Shown in pieces: positions 51,268 through 63,359 of a stretch of DNA of 64,000 nucleotides; positions within the stretch are counted from its first letter, which is position 1, and each line of letters begins with the position of its first letter. Source of the DNA: Chondrus crispus (taxonomy: Eukaryota > Rhodophyta > Florideophyceae > Gigartinales > Gigartinaceae); contig NW_005179264.1 in assembly GCF_000350225.1 (NCBI RefSeq), positions 21,467 to 85,466 on the forward strand, written 5' to 3'. A program made the translations under genes and the position numbers. The notes under the pieces are model-generated. The model searched no databases. It was not told where the DNA came from and saw nothing but the letters and a program-made list of their open reading frames with translations.

Positions 51268-54200
51268 CTATCCTTGTCTCGCTCGAGTGATCGAGTCTGG
51301 GACAATCAATCCTTTTCTTTTGCAATATAAAATCACATGGCTCCGTCGGAGGTAACTAATGGTTTCTTCAATGTCCTCCTCCGACGTATAACCGTACCAT
51401 CTTACTCGGAAGACGAGTTTACCGTCGTCATCATAGCGATGCGCAACGACGTGGTCGACCACGTATTCTTCGCCATTGATGGCGTGTGGAGATTGCGACT
51501 GATCCCTGTCCACTTTTCTTGTTGTAGTGTTAGACGCGGCTTCTCGCGGGTCCCTTGAGTGTTGCTCCGTCACTGCAGGGACGTTCTGGGCGGCTGCTTC
51601 GGGTGCCAATTGGTAGCGTGCGTCTCCTTCTCCTTCGTTGGAGGCGGGAGTCGGCTCGTCACGGGGACTGTCAGCGGGTGGTGTAGAGTTTTTCTCCTGT
51701 CTGACCGGAATATCATTCGCCAACCGGGTGTAGCGACGAGCCCCATGCTTCAAGTGTTCGGGACGGCTTTTGGTCGTCCCATCAGAGCACCTCGAAGGCG
51801 GCGGCTGTCCAATCCGAGCTCTGTTCCAAATTCCGGTTTGGGCTCCGCCATTCATAGGCGATCTGTCTGGCAAGTCCGCCAACCCTGTTGGGGGAACCTG
51901 AGACTGCTCTATAGGAGAGGTGGATACTGTACCGCTCGGGATACCCGGTCTATCGGGACGGTGAACACGATTTTGATCGCGGATATTAGTCGTGGATGAC
52001 GTTACGGGTTGACTCGGCTGCACTGGTACAGGTACTACCCGATCGCGTGTAACGAGTTCTTGTTCTTCTCCATCCTGGATAACCACAGTGTCCTGATCCT
52101 CAGAAACGACGCGGTATGGTCCATTCGCCACTGGCGCCAGCTTTTGGCGAGCTTCTGTACGGGGATTTGCGTAGTCCCGTCGGACGAACACGTGTGTCCC
52201 GGGACATAACTCCGCCTTTGGATGGCGTATGTGCTTCTCGTAGTTCGCTCGATAGCGTTCTTGAGACTTATTCATTTCGGCCTGAGCCGTGCTCATGAGT
52301 CCACGAAACCAGGTTCGCCACTTGGCGTGATACTTGGCATGTCCAACTTCCTCCAGCTAAAGGTTCTGCCTGTAACGATAGGGTACGCGGTGGTCGTAAT
52401 AAGACGAGTTCGAATGGGGCGAGCTTGGTTGTACTATGCGTTTGCGTATTGTACGCATACGTAAGCGCATCAGTGAAGAGGTCCCAGTCTTTTGAGTGTT
52501 CAGCGACATAATATCGGAGCACTGACAGTATTGTCCTGTTGAAGCGCTCCACCTGCCCATATTTTTGGGGGTGGTAGGTCGTCGTAAAGACGTTCTTGAT
52601 GCCCAGGATGCGGCAAATCTCTTTGAAGAGTCGGGACACGAATTGCTTTCCGTTATCCGCCAGCACCGTGACTGGTGGTCCGTAGACAAACACCCAATGG
52701 TGGACGAAAGCCTTCGAGATTTCCGCGGCAGTAATCCTCTTGAGAGGCACGGTGCGGACCAGCTTGGAGAAGCGATCCGTGATCACCAGGAGCCACCGAT
52801 TTCCGCGAGGGGTACGGATTAACTCCCCAAGGAGATCGATCGAGAGCGACTCGAGAGGCGCCGTATCTGGGAACAGCTGGAGGCGTTTAGTCTTCCTCCG
52901 AAGTTTGACTCGCTCTTTAGCGCAATGTATGCAATTTCTTCCAGTTGCGTAGCAATCTACGGCCAGCGATGGCCAGTAGCAATCTCTAGTTAGAGTGTAG
53001 AACATCTTCCTTCCACCGGGGTGACCGGCAAGCAGTGCATGACGTCCCATGTAAAGAATCCTCGCTTGGAGGTCCTGTGATACCACCACTTGTGGTGTCG
53101 CATTTACGTTCCTGACGAGAACTCCGCCCTCTTCACTGGCGAACGGGATGTCATCCCCACAATTGATTCGCCTTCTAATTCCGGCGCAGATTGCATCTGC
53201 CAGCTCATGACGTAGCATCTCTTCCCTTGTGATAGGATCCAATAAATTCTCGTCAGTAGAGTAGCGTTCCGTGTTCAATATCGCGTCCAACCTTGCCGAC
53301 TCGAAATCTTCGAAGTCGTCAGAAAACTTATCGACTGGCTCCATTTCGGAGAATCTTCCCAGAAAACATGGGATTTCTTCATCTACGGGGACTGTCGTAT
53401 CCCCGGATGTGAACAGTCGCGATATTGCGTCGGCTTGGGTATTGAGGTTGCCCTTCTTGTACTTCACGTCGAAGTCAAACTCTCCAAGACGGAGTCGCCA
53501 CCTCATCAGTCGGCCTGATGGGTCCGTGATCTCCATTAACCAGCGGAGGGAAGAATGGTCGGTATGTACCGTGAACCGGGTTCCTTGGAGATAGGGGCGC
53601 AGCGTCACTACACCCCACACAACAGCGAGACATTCTTTCTCCGAAGTGGAGTAATTTCGCTCTGCAGCGTGTAGTGATCGAGACCAAAACCCGATAGGCT
53701 TCCTTTGTCCATCTTCGTATGATTGGAAGAGCGCCGTGCCGACTTGGTAGTCGCTGTCGTCCGTGTCCATTGAATATGGGAACCCAGCCTTGGGCAACGC
53801 CAAAATTAGGGGGGAGATTACCGCTTCCCTCAGCGTATCAAAGGCCTTGATATCGGTCTCGCCGAAGGGTTCCAGCTTAACAGGTTGCCCCTTCTTGAGA
53901 AGCTGGTTCAACGGCGCCGCCTTATGGGCGTAGTTCGGTACAAATCGTCGAAAGACGTTGCACAAACCCAAAAACGAGCGGAGCTCAGTCTGGGTGGTTG
54001 GTATCGCGATTTCGCGTAAAGCCCTGGTCGACACCTCGTCACTAGAGATCGTCCCTGGCTGTATAACATGGCCAAGGTAATGTACTTCTTGTGTGAAGAA
54101 AGAGCACTTTTCCAATTTGAGGGACACTCCTGCCGACTGCAAGGCGTCGAGAACTTCGTCAACGTGACGTATATGACTCTCGATATCCTTCGAGAACAGA

Positions 54201-55849
54201 ATTACGTCGTCAAGGTAGACGAGACAGGATCTCCATTTGAAGGAGGATACGATAGTATCCAACATTCGCTGGAAAGTAGCGGGAGCGTTTGTTAGCCCAA
54301 AGGGCATACGGAGATACTGGTACAGTCCAGCATGACACACAAACGCGGTTTTCTCGCGATCTTCTTCTGCAACGGGTATTTGCCAATACCCTCTATGACA
54401 GTCGAGCGTCGAAAAGACGGTTGCTTCTCCTAGGGAGTCAATATACTCGTCCATTCGAGGCAACGGGTATGAATCCCGTATCGTCACGGCATTTAGCCGC
54501 CGGTAGTCCACGCAAATGCGCAACTGCCCGTCCTTCTTAGGCACCCGTACAACCGGTGAGGCCCATGCTGATTTCGACTGCTCGATTACTCCGGCTCGGA
54601 GCATACGGTCTACTTCTTTCATCTCCGCCTCCCGGGCGTGTGGTCCTGCTCGGTAGGAGTTTTGCGCGATCGGTCGCGTTCCAGTCATCGTGTCGATGTG
54701 ATGCTTCGTGACCTTGATCTCGCCCAGCTCCCCACTCCACATGGCGCTGTACTTGAGTAGCATAGCCTTGATCTGATCACGATGGCGGGCCGGGACGTGT
54801 GAGAGATCCACGTCATCCGGATTGCTCGCCATAGAGGTGTTTTCTACCGCCCGGTTGGCGTCCTTGTCGAAGTCTTGTTGGACTTTGTTCGCTTTCTCAT
54901 CGGTGAGGCTTAGCATTACAGCCACGCTGACTTTACTCGCTATAACAGCGGTCGGATGTGGCAGCAAAGTGCCGATCGTTTGGCCCTTAACGAGCCGATA
55001 AGGCGCGATGCCAAAATTGGCAACGAGCACGCGGAACTCGGGATTTGGCTCGACTTGCACAACGCCATTGGAGGCGACGACTTGACTCTTTGTGTAGAGT
55101 TTCTCATGCGGCTGTAGGACCATGAGGCCGTGTCGTTTTGACGTCACAGAGACGAATGTTTGCGTTCCAGGCTCAAGCACGACGGGCTTGGTAACGCTGA
55201 CTCGAGGTGATGTCCGACCGCCTGCCTTGGCCAATTCTTGGGACGCCGGCGATGGCGGTACGTTCGGCGGTCGCCTGAGTGGCCCTCTCGTAATAGGGAC
55301 CGAGGACCCGTCGTCGAGCTCGATCGTCTTGCGACGTGGGTGGACGGCTTCCACGAAACGGTCCATGAAGTCACATCCCAGGACCACTCCAGCCGCCAGG
55401 CGCTCTCATACGAGGAATGTTACGCGAGTAATTCGCGAACCAATTCTGACAACCAGATCAATTGTCCCAGTTATTAAAATTGGGTTACGGTTTGCATCCC
55501 GAAAATTCAGGGTTGATCCTGGTTTCATTTTCTCCATATACTGCGGAGGTAGTTCATCTTTTCGAATAAAGTTTGGCCCAGCCCCAGTGTCTAGCACTGT
55601 GAGTTTCCTTGCCAAAAGTTCCGGGACTAGCTCGTAGTCAGCATAGCACTTGTAATTGTGCTTCGCCATCACCATAATGGTGCCTTGTAAACGTGGGGGC
55701 ACGTATTTTCGCCATGGTCGGCGTAGCTGGCTGAGCTTGCTCCCATGTTTGGGGTTCAACAGATCCTTCCTTGACATGATCTTCACTGGGGAGGGACGAC
55801 CTGCGGCGCCCGGCGTCAGGCTCCAGGTAGCCGGGGGAGGCGCTCTCAC
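51268..55849 (-). pseudogene. pol: Gypsy B pol: protease-RT-RNase H-integrase-chromodomain, broken
   Basis: Protease LDTGAG is in the first frame (55406-55849), which ends at an in-frame TGA at 55406-55408; the same frame continues into LGCDFMDRF, RT (VYLDDVILFS), RNase H (HTDHSSLRW), an integrase zinc region and DDE core (SIDLLGEL, LADNGKQF, QVERFN). Near 52345 a frameshift moves the reading to the frame with the integrase C-terminus and a chromodomain (EYVVDHVV...VRWYGYT) ending at 51268. Alignment with gypsy A across the TGA needs no gap, so the stop is a point change, probably CGA to TGA. Confidence 0.92.
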
Positions 55850-57865
55850 CTCCGCTTCGACGCGGACTCCCGAAGTCAGTTTCCCTGGTTGTCTTTGGAC
55901 ACTGTACCGCCTTGGTGGGCGTCAGTTTTCGCGGCTTCCGAGTTCTGGAGGTCGCGAGCCCGGGTGTTGACGATCTCGTCAAGCGCTCGGAACTTCCAAT
56001 GCTGTCCGCTGGTACGCGTTGCTTTTCCTCTGCAGAAAAGTGGTCGTAGTTTCGTATGATACGAGATGACTCCGCAATCGAGAGTTGAACTACGCAGTCT
56101 GGTGCGATGTGGTTCGGCTCGTAGCACTTGTGGCAAATTAAGTTACCACCTGGCCTCTCCAAGTTCAGAGTTCCACGCACGTTAACTTGCCAACCAGGAC
56201 GGCCGGCGCGGACATGGCGTGAATGTTCCTGTCCTCGGATGATCGGGGCAGGAACGCGTCCGTACGGGCCCCTTGTGAGCATCATCGACTCCGGGTCGTC
56301 CGTTTGCGTCTCAGTGGTCGAGGGTAGCTCCGCCGTCGGTACAGACGACCAATCTCCTTGCATAAGGTGCATCGACTCGCCACCTACGGCGTAGTTTTCG
56401 GCCATCGCCTGCCGAGAGTCAGCAGAAGACTCTGTCATCATCATTCGATGTTGTCCGGCGCGCGATAGCGCCGGTCGGGTCGGCGGCTTCAAAATGCCGA
56501 CCTGCCTTTTTCCGCCATGTTCGGCGTTTCTTCCGCCACCGAAGCGGGCCCGGAAAGCGTTGCCTTCATTCTGGGCGTACTGGACGATATCCAGGAACGT
56601 GATTCCGTCACGACGACTTCGTCTCATTCGACGTTCTGTCTCGCGATAGCGCGACTCGAGAGACCGAATTCCTGGATTGAGCCCGTCGATGAACATTGTA
56701 ATTCGTTCATCGGCGTCGTGCACGTTACCGCAACGAAACTCCGCGTCCAGCAGACGAGCGCTGTACCGTGTTTCTGATTCTTCCGCCTTCTGGCGCACAT
56801 CTCGAAGATCGAGTACTGCACCGCTGATGGCGTCGTTTGTCGCATAAGTGCGTAGCAGGTACTGTACCGCTTCGGGCCAGTACGAAATGCCTCCATCCAA
56901 GGAGTCCATCGGATTCGTCGCATCGAACTGCGTTCTTGCCTGGCCTTGCAGGAAATACTTCACTGCTACCAGTGCCTGGGACTCCTTCATGGAGTTGGTC
57001 TCACATTCCTCGACGAAACGAGATAGAAAACCCAAAACCTTAATGGGTCACTCCCGTCGAAACGGAGTTCGGGAGCTCCCGTTTGGATTGATCTAATGTG
57101 ATCCTTGACTTTACGGGTTTCTCGCCCACTTCAGCGTTTGTGACGCCTTGTCAGCCTGTAACGGCGATAGTCCAGAGCACTATCGAAGAGGCGATTTGTG
57201 AGTCGAAGCACCTTCAGTCCTGGGTGCTTCTGCCCAAGCTGGCGACCGTGCCTCCCGCCTTGCGACGTTCGTCTGTGGCGCTCACCAGCATCCTCACTTG
57301 AGGCTTCCTCGTCATCCGACAGGTCCGACTCACAGCCGTCAAAATCGTCAGAGGACGGAGGGTATGGATTCCAATCAGGATCATAGCGATCCTCCTTGCC
57401 CTTGGGCGACTCTCGTGACTCTCGAGATCTCCTCGATTGCTCGCCAATGTGGCGTTCGAAATCTTGAGCTCCTCTTGGAGTCTTTTTCCTGGCAACTCGG
57501 GGTTCATCTTGTTCCTCGAGGTCGGCCTCGTCACCTCCACCGTGGAGTTGCTCCTCCACCGATTCGAGTGTTCTGACCATCCGAGCCAGTACATCGCGCG
57601 TAGTTATTGTGACTGACCCGTCGATAACGTCCGGAATCTGGAGACCCTCCAAAACGGAGTTATCTTCGCCACGTAGAAGGCGTAGCTCAGCGTCTGCGCG
57701 GTCATGACGCGCCTTCATCGTGGAGATTTTAGCACGCAGAATCGTGAGAGTATCTTCAATATGAAGTATACGTTCGCGAACGAGGGCGACCACTGTAGCC
57801 TCCACGTCGGCTATCTTCCCAACGTCTGGGGTACGCGCCCCGCTGCTCGCGTTGGGCTTCTCCAT
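55638..57865 (-). pseudogene. gag: Gypsy B gag, broken
   Basis: N-terminal part from ATG at 57865 to an in-frame TGA at 57131-57133, then the same frame continues to about 57045 where one base is missing, and the capsid-nucleocapsid part follows in the next frame to 55638. A zinc knuckle of form CX2CX4HX4C (CHKCYEPNHIAPDC) lies near 56110. The DYRRYRL block matches gypsy A gag. The true start is uncertain: the frame is open about 200 bases farther upstream without an ATG, and another frame there begins MNNSRKTAF, suggesting one more early indel. Confidence 0.85.
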
Positions 57866-58054
57866 TATCGGAGTTGGTTGGTCCTGATCTGGCGGTGCAT
57901 CCACAGCCACCGCTGGGAGCGGATCGGTAGTTCTTGGGGTATCTCGCCCATCTTGGCGCGGCGCTCGATCGCTCTGTGTATTGCTCCCGGCTCGAGTCTT
58001 GACGCCAGGAAGGCGGTTTTTCGTGAGTTGTTCATCGTGTGGCCACTCCTTCTA

Positions 58055-58067
58055 GGTCGGGAGACCA
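58055..58067 (-). other. Gypsy B primer-binding site
   Basis: TGGTCTCCCGACC on the minus strand, three bases after the 5' LTR end. The TTT spacer and position match gypsy A, but the sequence differs, so a different tRNA primer is implied. Confidence 0.65.
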
Positions 58068-58250
58068 AAATGTAGTGCAGTGGACACACTCGCCAACGAG
58101 GGCGTAAATCTCGCTATGAGGGAAAGCGGTATGTCCAGTCACCACCAGGGTGTTCGAGGCCCTCCGTCCGTGGTAGCTCAGAGGTACCGCGGGAATCGCG
58201 GGTAGAGTCGCGGTCAGCGCGTGAAGGGGTACTCGGGATCGAGTAACTAG

Positions 58251-61083
58251 TGTCTATTTGACATTTCTTTTCCTCATTTGAGGATCGCAAATCCTCAAAT
58301 GAGGATGAACTCGAAAGAGTTCCCAGCTTCTCTTAAACGCAGATCCAGTCCACTTACAGACTATCAATGTCCCTCGCATTCCACCCTAAAGGAGGAATAC
58401 ACAACTTGAACTCCCGGAATACATTTTATCTGCATCAAAAAAGCACTTACCTTCATGGATCTGTACTCATCTGTGGAAAATTCGCTGTATCGTACGAACG
58501 CTGCCCCCGTAAACTTAATCATACAAACAACTTCACTACAATCGCCCACTCTCATAAATGCTCAAAACTGTTCTTTACGTACAAAATACCGTTTCTGAGC
58601 TCAATTTCGCCGGGCTGGGGATATTAATCTAGTCGTGAACCACGTCTAAGTGAGCCTCGAAACAACTACGCTGCGTTTGGGAATGACATAAAAATATCTC
58701 ACCTCCCCCGTCGTCCAAGCACTTAGAACAGATCCATTTCGTCTTCTTAGGACATAATTTGCACTTGTTCTGCATACGAGCGCCCCGTACGCGTCCTGTT
58801 CTGGTGCGTTGCAGTCGCTTAGTAGGTGTCAAATGAACGTCAGTTCCACTACGAGGCTGTCCCAATACGACACTTGCATCTGGACTGTCAGATCCAGACG
58901 AAGATCTGGATGCCCGCCGTCGTACACCTGTCTCATCCCACGAGTTGTTGATCAAGTCCGTGGCCAATTGACACCAGGAGCTGTGGGGTGACATCATCGG
59001 GCGACCTCGTCGTCCAAACTTATATAAATACCATGCATCAGTACAAACCATTCCTAACACAGTACTATTCATACGGAAGCTCCATTCCTTCACTTCGATG
59101 CTCTTCTCGAAATCTAAACTGTCTTGTCGCACACGATTGTGCTGGTCGATAATGCCAGCAACGTCGAAGTACTCGAAGACAGGTCGAGGCATCTCAATAT
59201 TGATTACGATAGGACAAGCGCCATCTCCAAATTGGCGCCATCGCGTGCGGGTCTGCGAAAAAGATTCCTGCATATTCCCGCATGTTGTGACGAATGTCCT
59301 TCGATTGCGGTCAAGCCACGAAATTGCCCCGATTTTTTTGCTCTGCCCATTGACCGTTACGTTCGTGATAAGAGATATAGAATCTCCTTTATCATACATT
59401 GGCAGGCGATTTAAGTAACCAATCGGAAAGCGAGAGGTGGCGGTTTTCACCACCAGTAAACCGGAGATTCATCCCCAGCAGTGCTTCAGCGACATCCACG
59501 GATGCAAAGTGGCTATCTGCACAAATGATTCGCTCTCTGCCGTTCCACGCTGCAGCCAGCTCCACCAATACATTTGTGCCGTTATTGTGTTCGTCCGAGG
59601 ATGTTCGTGCTGTTTCGGCTGCTGTTTTCACGATTTTCAAACCAAGCAAGATACCCGAACTACCGCAAGCGATATTTTGAATCTCCATCCCACTTTCTGG
59701 TTTCCGGTCAAGCACAACATAGTGTGGGGATCCAATGCTTATCCGGCTGCAGCCTAAACCGTACCAACGTGACATCGACTCATCAACGCATAGACGTTCC
59801 GATGGGAATACATTCGCCTGCCTGTGCGCATTAAATGCAACTATAAAATCATCACACAGTTGCCATTGGTGCCGTTCTTTGGCATTCGGACCCACCGGCG
59901 CTGTTGCGTTCTGCTTGCTAAATCGATTACAGCTTCGTAACAATTCGAATCTTGAGCGCGCCATAGCCTTTCCAAAGTTGTATGACGGTAAATATTCACT
60001 CCCAGAGTCTCGCCGCCATAAATCACGTCTATTACCGAACTGTACTCTCGTCATGAGAACTAACACTCCAAAGAATCGCAGAATTTCTCCAGTTGTAGTT
60101 GGTAAACTGCTGCGATTCAGCAAATTATCATTTGTGAGTTCGACAATACGCGCTAAATGGGTCACTGGCATCATAGCCATGAAGCAGTCCATAGCATTAA
60201 ACATATGCGGTGCGGCGCCTTCTTGAATAAATGTGCCGTCTAGACACTGTATCTTACAGGCCAATCCTGTGACGGGTCTATTGAGCGTGCTACAATTTGA
60301 TGAAAGCTTCCAGACCTGGTTGTGAGCAATTATGTTATCTTCTGGTGTATTTCGGGGCTGTGGGAGTGTCACTGTGGCACGTATGTCACACGAGGGACCT
60401 TCTGTCCCACTACGCATGTGGGCTTGTCGGGTAATGATATCATTTCCATGACTTGTTCCAATGTTGGAAAGTGGACTGGGTTCTGTAGGCAACGTTGAAA
60501 TTGCATCAGATGAGGGGGTCGGATTTTCCTCTTCAAAGAGACAGTTAACCACATATAGGGGATCGTCCTGGGGACAGGCTGGCTGTCTGGACAGATCCTG
60601 TAGAGTTCCTAACTTTACAGAACTCAGAGGAAGTGTTGCAATCTTTGCTTCTGTACTGACAACAAATGCGCACCTGAGATAGCGGTAAGTTCGGTTCTTG
60701 ATAAGTTTTAAGTGGACATCCAAGACCCTACCATCCAAATGGGTGTCATTGTACTGTGTACCAAAGACGTTCTTTGCCGTCCTTTTGCCCAGAATTCGGG
60801 ATGCCAGGGCATGGATTAATGTACCCCGAGAGAGGCGCAGATCGGTAGGCATAGTTAGGGTGTTAGTTTAAGGCGGACGACGGATGCAAACTCGCGAGTA
60901 ACTTCATCATCGAATGGCGTGTGCCAAAACTTTTTAGCGGCGTTTATAGAGGACACGAATGGGCAACTTTTGGTGGGAAATTTGCTCTTGGGGCGTTGCG
61001 GTTCCTATGCGCTATCCCGCCAAAACACTGCCTGCCTCATGTGAGGATTTGATCCTCATATGAGGCAGGATGTCAAATACACA
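58251..61083 (-). mobile_element. piggyBac-like DNA transposon (2833 bp) with CTAG target duplication
   Basis: The intact LTR copy reads GAGTAACTAGAAGG at the site; here CTAG is present on both sides (58247-58250, 61084-61087). Terminal inverted repeats TGTCTATTTGACA and TGTGTATTTGACA match at 12 of 13 bases and only align in register with a 4-bp duplication. Each end has two CCTCANNTGAGG motifs (58272-58283, 58293-58304; 61035-61046, 61054-61065). It encodes one transposase, now frameshifted. Confidence 0.93.
58629..60852 (-). pseudogene. piggyBac-like (DDE_Tnp_1_7) transposase, one frameshift
   Basis: Starts at ATG 60852. After a weakly conserved N-terminus (1-180), the DDE_Tnp_1_7 domain shows CVDESMSRWYG, CADSHFASVDVAEALL and FDVAGIIDQHNRVRQDS, placing the three catalytic Asp candidates. 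A one-base shift near 59450, just before the conserved VKTATSRFP, moves the last 270 residues to another frame (59453-58629). The C-terminus has a Cys-rich zinc module (CKLCPKK...CSKC...C...C-x-x-H) as in piggyBac proteins, where it binds the termini. The enzyme family normally targets TTAA. Confidence 0.88.
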
Positions 61084-61684
61084 CTAGAAGGAGTGGGTGT
61101 GTCGCGGCCGTATTGCGGACCGCTATCGACAGCGTCGAAGAATAACAACACAAGAAAACAGAAGAAAGAAGGAAGAAGAACAATAGCGTAGAAATGTAGA
61201 AATAGGTCAAAAAGTAAAGGAAAAATAAGAAAAGGATGACGACGAAGGGTGCAGGTGCCAGACTTAGCCAACTAGATAGGAACCGTAGAGGATCCCACCA
61301 GAGATGGGGTCCGATCACCTGATGCCTCTTTACTGTAACGCCTTCTGACACCCGACCTATATAGGCCGAGCGCCGTCGTCGGCGTCGGTTACTAAATGGG
61401 AAATTAATAATTAATTATCGTCATTAGAATTGCCACTTGGCATTAGACGCTAATTAGCGTAGAAACTCGTGGGCACCACGTATGTATACGTGTCGTACAC
61501 GTGTTGTACACGTATCATATACGTGTCATACGGCTGTCATACACGTGTGTCCACGTGTGGCCACGTGTGGTACACGTGGGGTACCTTCCCAAGTGTGCGC
61601 GCACAGTACACATGTCAGAGGCGTGGAGCGCGGCCCCGCGACGGCGGTGACCAGGGATAAAACGCGCAGGGTCACTGCACTACA

Positions 61685-62536
61685 CTTGCTTCCACAATTA
61701 TGACATGCACGAGTATTACCGAAACGGTCCTTTCCGTTTGCCTGGTTACGGCTTTGGTTAGGGGGCTTCGCAAAATTGCGTCCAGGGTTGGAAGAAGAAG
61801 AGCCAGGGCGAAGTGGGAAGGCGTACATGCTCTGTCCTTTGAATGCGTTCGGCGAATAAGCAGGAAGTGGGACGTCGTAGTGTATGCCGAGAATACGATA
61901 CGAATTGTTTTTCGGAGAAAGGAGTTGATGATCCTTTCTATTTACATCATTCTGCTTTTGTTCCTGAAGCCATGCGGCATCAAGAGCCGTGTAGAGTTGC
62001 TGAAATGTCCATGGAGGAGTTGAGGCAATGCTTTGAGTGAGCACGCTCTTTGCCCAGTCGAGGCCAATAACGGCATCGTGAAGATATTCCGTTTTATCTT
62101 GCTCCGAGCGGTGAGTAGATGGGCCTTGTGGCGTGAACTTGGTGATGGTTTGGCGAAGATTTTCTAGGCCTTCAGTCACGGAGCATTTATTTGTCGACAT
62201 TTCTCGTGCCAAGCGGAGGTTCTGGAGAAGCTGCCTGACGCTATTTTGTCTAGTAATGCTATTAAACTCGTTCTGCATTAGCTGACAAGCGGTCTCGAAG
62301 GTATTGGCGTTATTCACAACATTGGATCGAAAGAAGCGTTTGGCTTCTCCATCAAATACACTGTAAAAGTATTTGAGCATTTGCTCTGTCGAAAGCTCGT
62401 AATCATAGGCTGTTTCGCAGTAGCTGTTAATGACTTCGTTGATGTTTTCTCCAACTTTGCCCGTATAACGATCTTCCCGTTTGAAACGTGAGGCGACTTT
62501 GTGTGCGAGCTTCTGATCAGACGTCATATGAGACAT
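61685..62536 (-). pseudogene. gag: Copia gag, N-terminal part
   Basis: Starts at ATG 62536 and runs uninterrupted to the gypsy B insertion. Helical capsid-like region (FKREDRYTGKVGENINEVI, FYSVFDGEAKRFF, TQSIASTPPWTFQQLYTALD) then a basic, Asn/Gln-rich linker and the first half of a zinc knuckle (CHNC). The second half is at 48431 leftward; the join through one copy of the 5-bp target sequence restores CX2CX4HX4C in frame. Confidence 0.87.
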
Positions 62537-62609
62537 GGTACCTTGCGTAGGAGACGAGCTAGCTCGGTTATGGTGAACCGAATTACTAGCTTGAGGCGGT
62601 GCGAGGTTC
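61685..62609 (-). mobile_element. Ty1/copia retrotransposon, 5' part (right of the gypsy B insertion)
   Basis: Gag start plus 73 bases of leader, ending where the LTR of gypsy A copy 2 begins. The copia 5' LTR is therefore beyond the window or lost. Confidence 0.8.
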
Positions 62610-63231
62610 TGTGTAGTATAATGACCGGCGCGAGCGCGCGGAGGTCATCGGACGGCCGTATACGGTATACACGTGGGCGGCTGTGCCCACGTGTAGCGAG
62701 CGCGCGCGCATGCCGAGCGGTCGTAATCTGGCGTACGTGTACGTTAGCACACGTGTCGTCCGTGCGGTAGTCTGTAAGCAACACGCGTGTACAGTGGTGC
62801 ACACGTGTAGTAGCAGCGGCCGTGCGGTAGTAGCAATTATGGCGCTAGTTTTTTAATTGTGTACAGTACCCGGCACGCACTAGGCGGCAGGTACTGTACT
62901 ACTGTACTGGGACAGGTGTCCGAGGCGTCCCCCTGCGGGGTTAAGACCTGGCACCCGTCCCCACCAGTAAACGGGGGCAAGCTCGCCCCCGTCCCTTTTG
63001 CGCCTACGTACGTCCGTTTCGGTTGTCCGCCGCGCGCGCTGGCTTCTAACCCGTTACCGGTCGCTCCCGTTTACGCACCACGGGGCGACTGCGCGTAACC
63101 GGCCAGTGAGCCACTCCCTTTTCGCGAGCTCGTCCGATCGGTTCAATTGGCGCGTCGCGCCCGCGCCGCGTGCTCCCTCGCTAAAGCCTCCGCCTCTCAC
63201 CCAACCCAGGGCGGAGAGGAGTTATCCCACA
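62610..63231 (+). repeat. Gypsy A copy 2, 5' LTR (622 bp)
   Basis: TGTG start and CACA end. One fewer ACGTG-bearing tandem unit than the left copy. Contains TACAGTACC and TACTGTACTACTGTAC around 62861-62907. Confidence 0.88.
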
Positions 63232-63233
63232 TT

Positions 63234-63247
63234 TGGTACTCTTGTGG
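63234..63247 (+). other. Gypsy A copy 2, primer-binding site
   Basis: TGGTACTCTTGTGG, identical to that of the first copy, two bases after the LTR end. Confidence 0.65.
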
Positions 63248-63359
63248 AGGGGATAACTCTCGAGGTTGAGCCGCACGCGTGGTCGCTCGATCGCGCGCAG
63301 AACCGTACGGACGGAAAAGGTTGAGAAATCACCGCGTCGATCGCGAAGCGTATTCGACG

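Larger units (their letters stand above)
48432..61684 (-). mobile_element. Gypsy B: Ty3/gypsy chromovirus nested in the copia element
   Basis: Both LTRs are present (48432-49209 and 58071-61684, the latter split by a DNA transposon) with 12-bp terminal inverted repeats TGTAGTGCAGTG/CACTGCACTACA. Flanks are CTTCC (48427-48431) and CTTGC (61685-61689), a 5-bp target duplication with one mismatch. Gag, pol with chromodomain, a purine tract and a primer-binding site are in order. An extra frame runs antisense between pol and the 3' LTR. Without the inner transposon it is about 10.4 kb. At least two in-frame stops and two frameshifts make it inactive. Confidence 0.95.
58071..61684 (-). repeat. Gypsy B 5' LTR, split by a piggyBac-like element
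   Basis: Two LTR parts (58071-58250 and 61088-61684, plus the duplicated CTAG) align end to end with the intact 3' LTR. The inner element is 58251-61083. Confidence 0.95.

Noticed and set aside
58246-58250. 5-bp ACTAG target duplication for the piggyBac-like element
   Set aside because: An A precedes CTAG on both sides, but the terminal repeats only align in register if the duplication is 4 bp.
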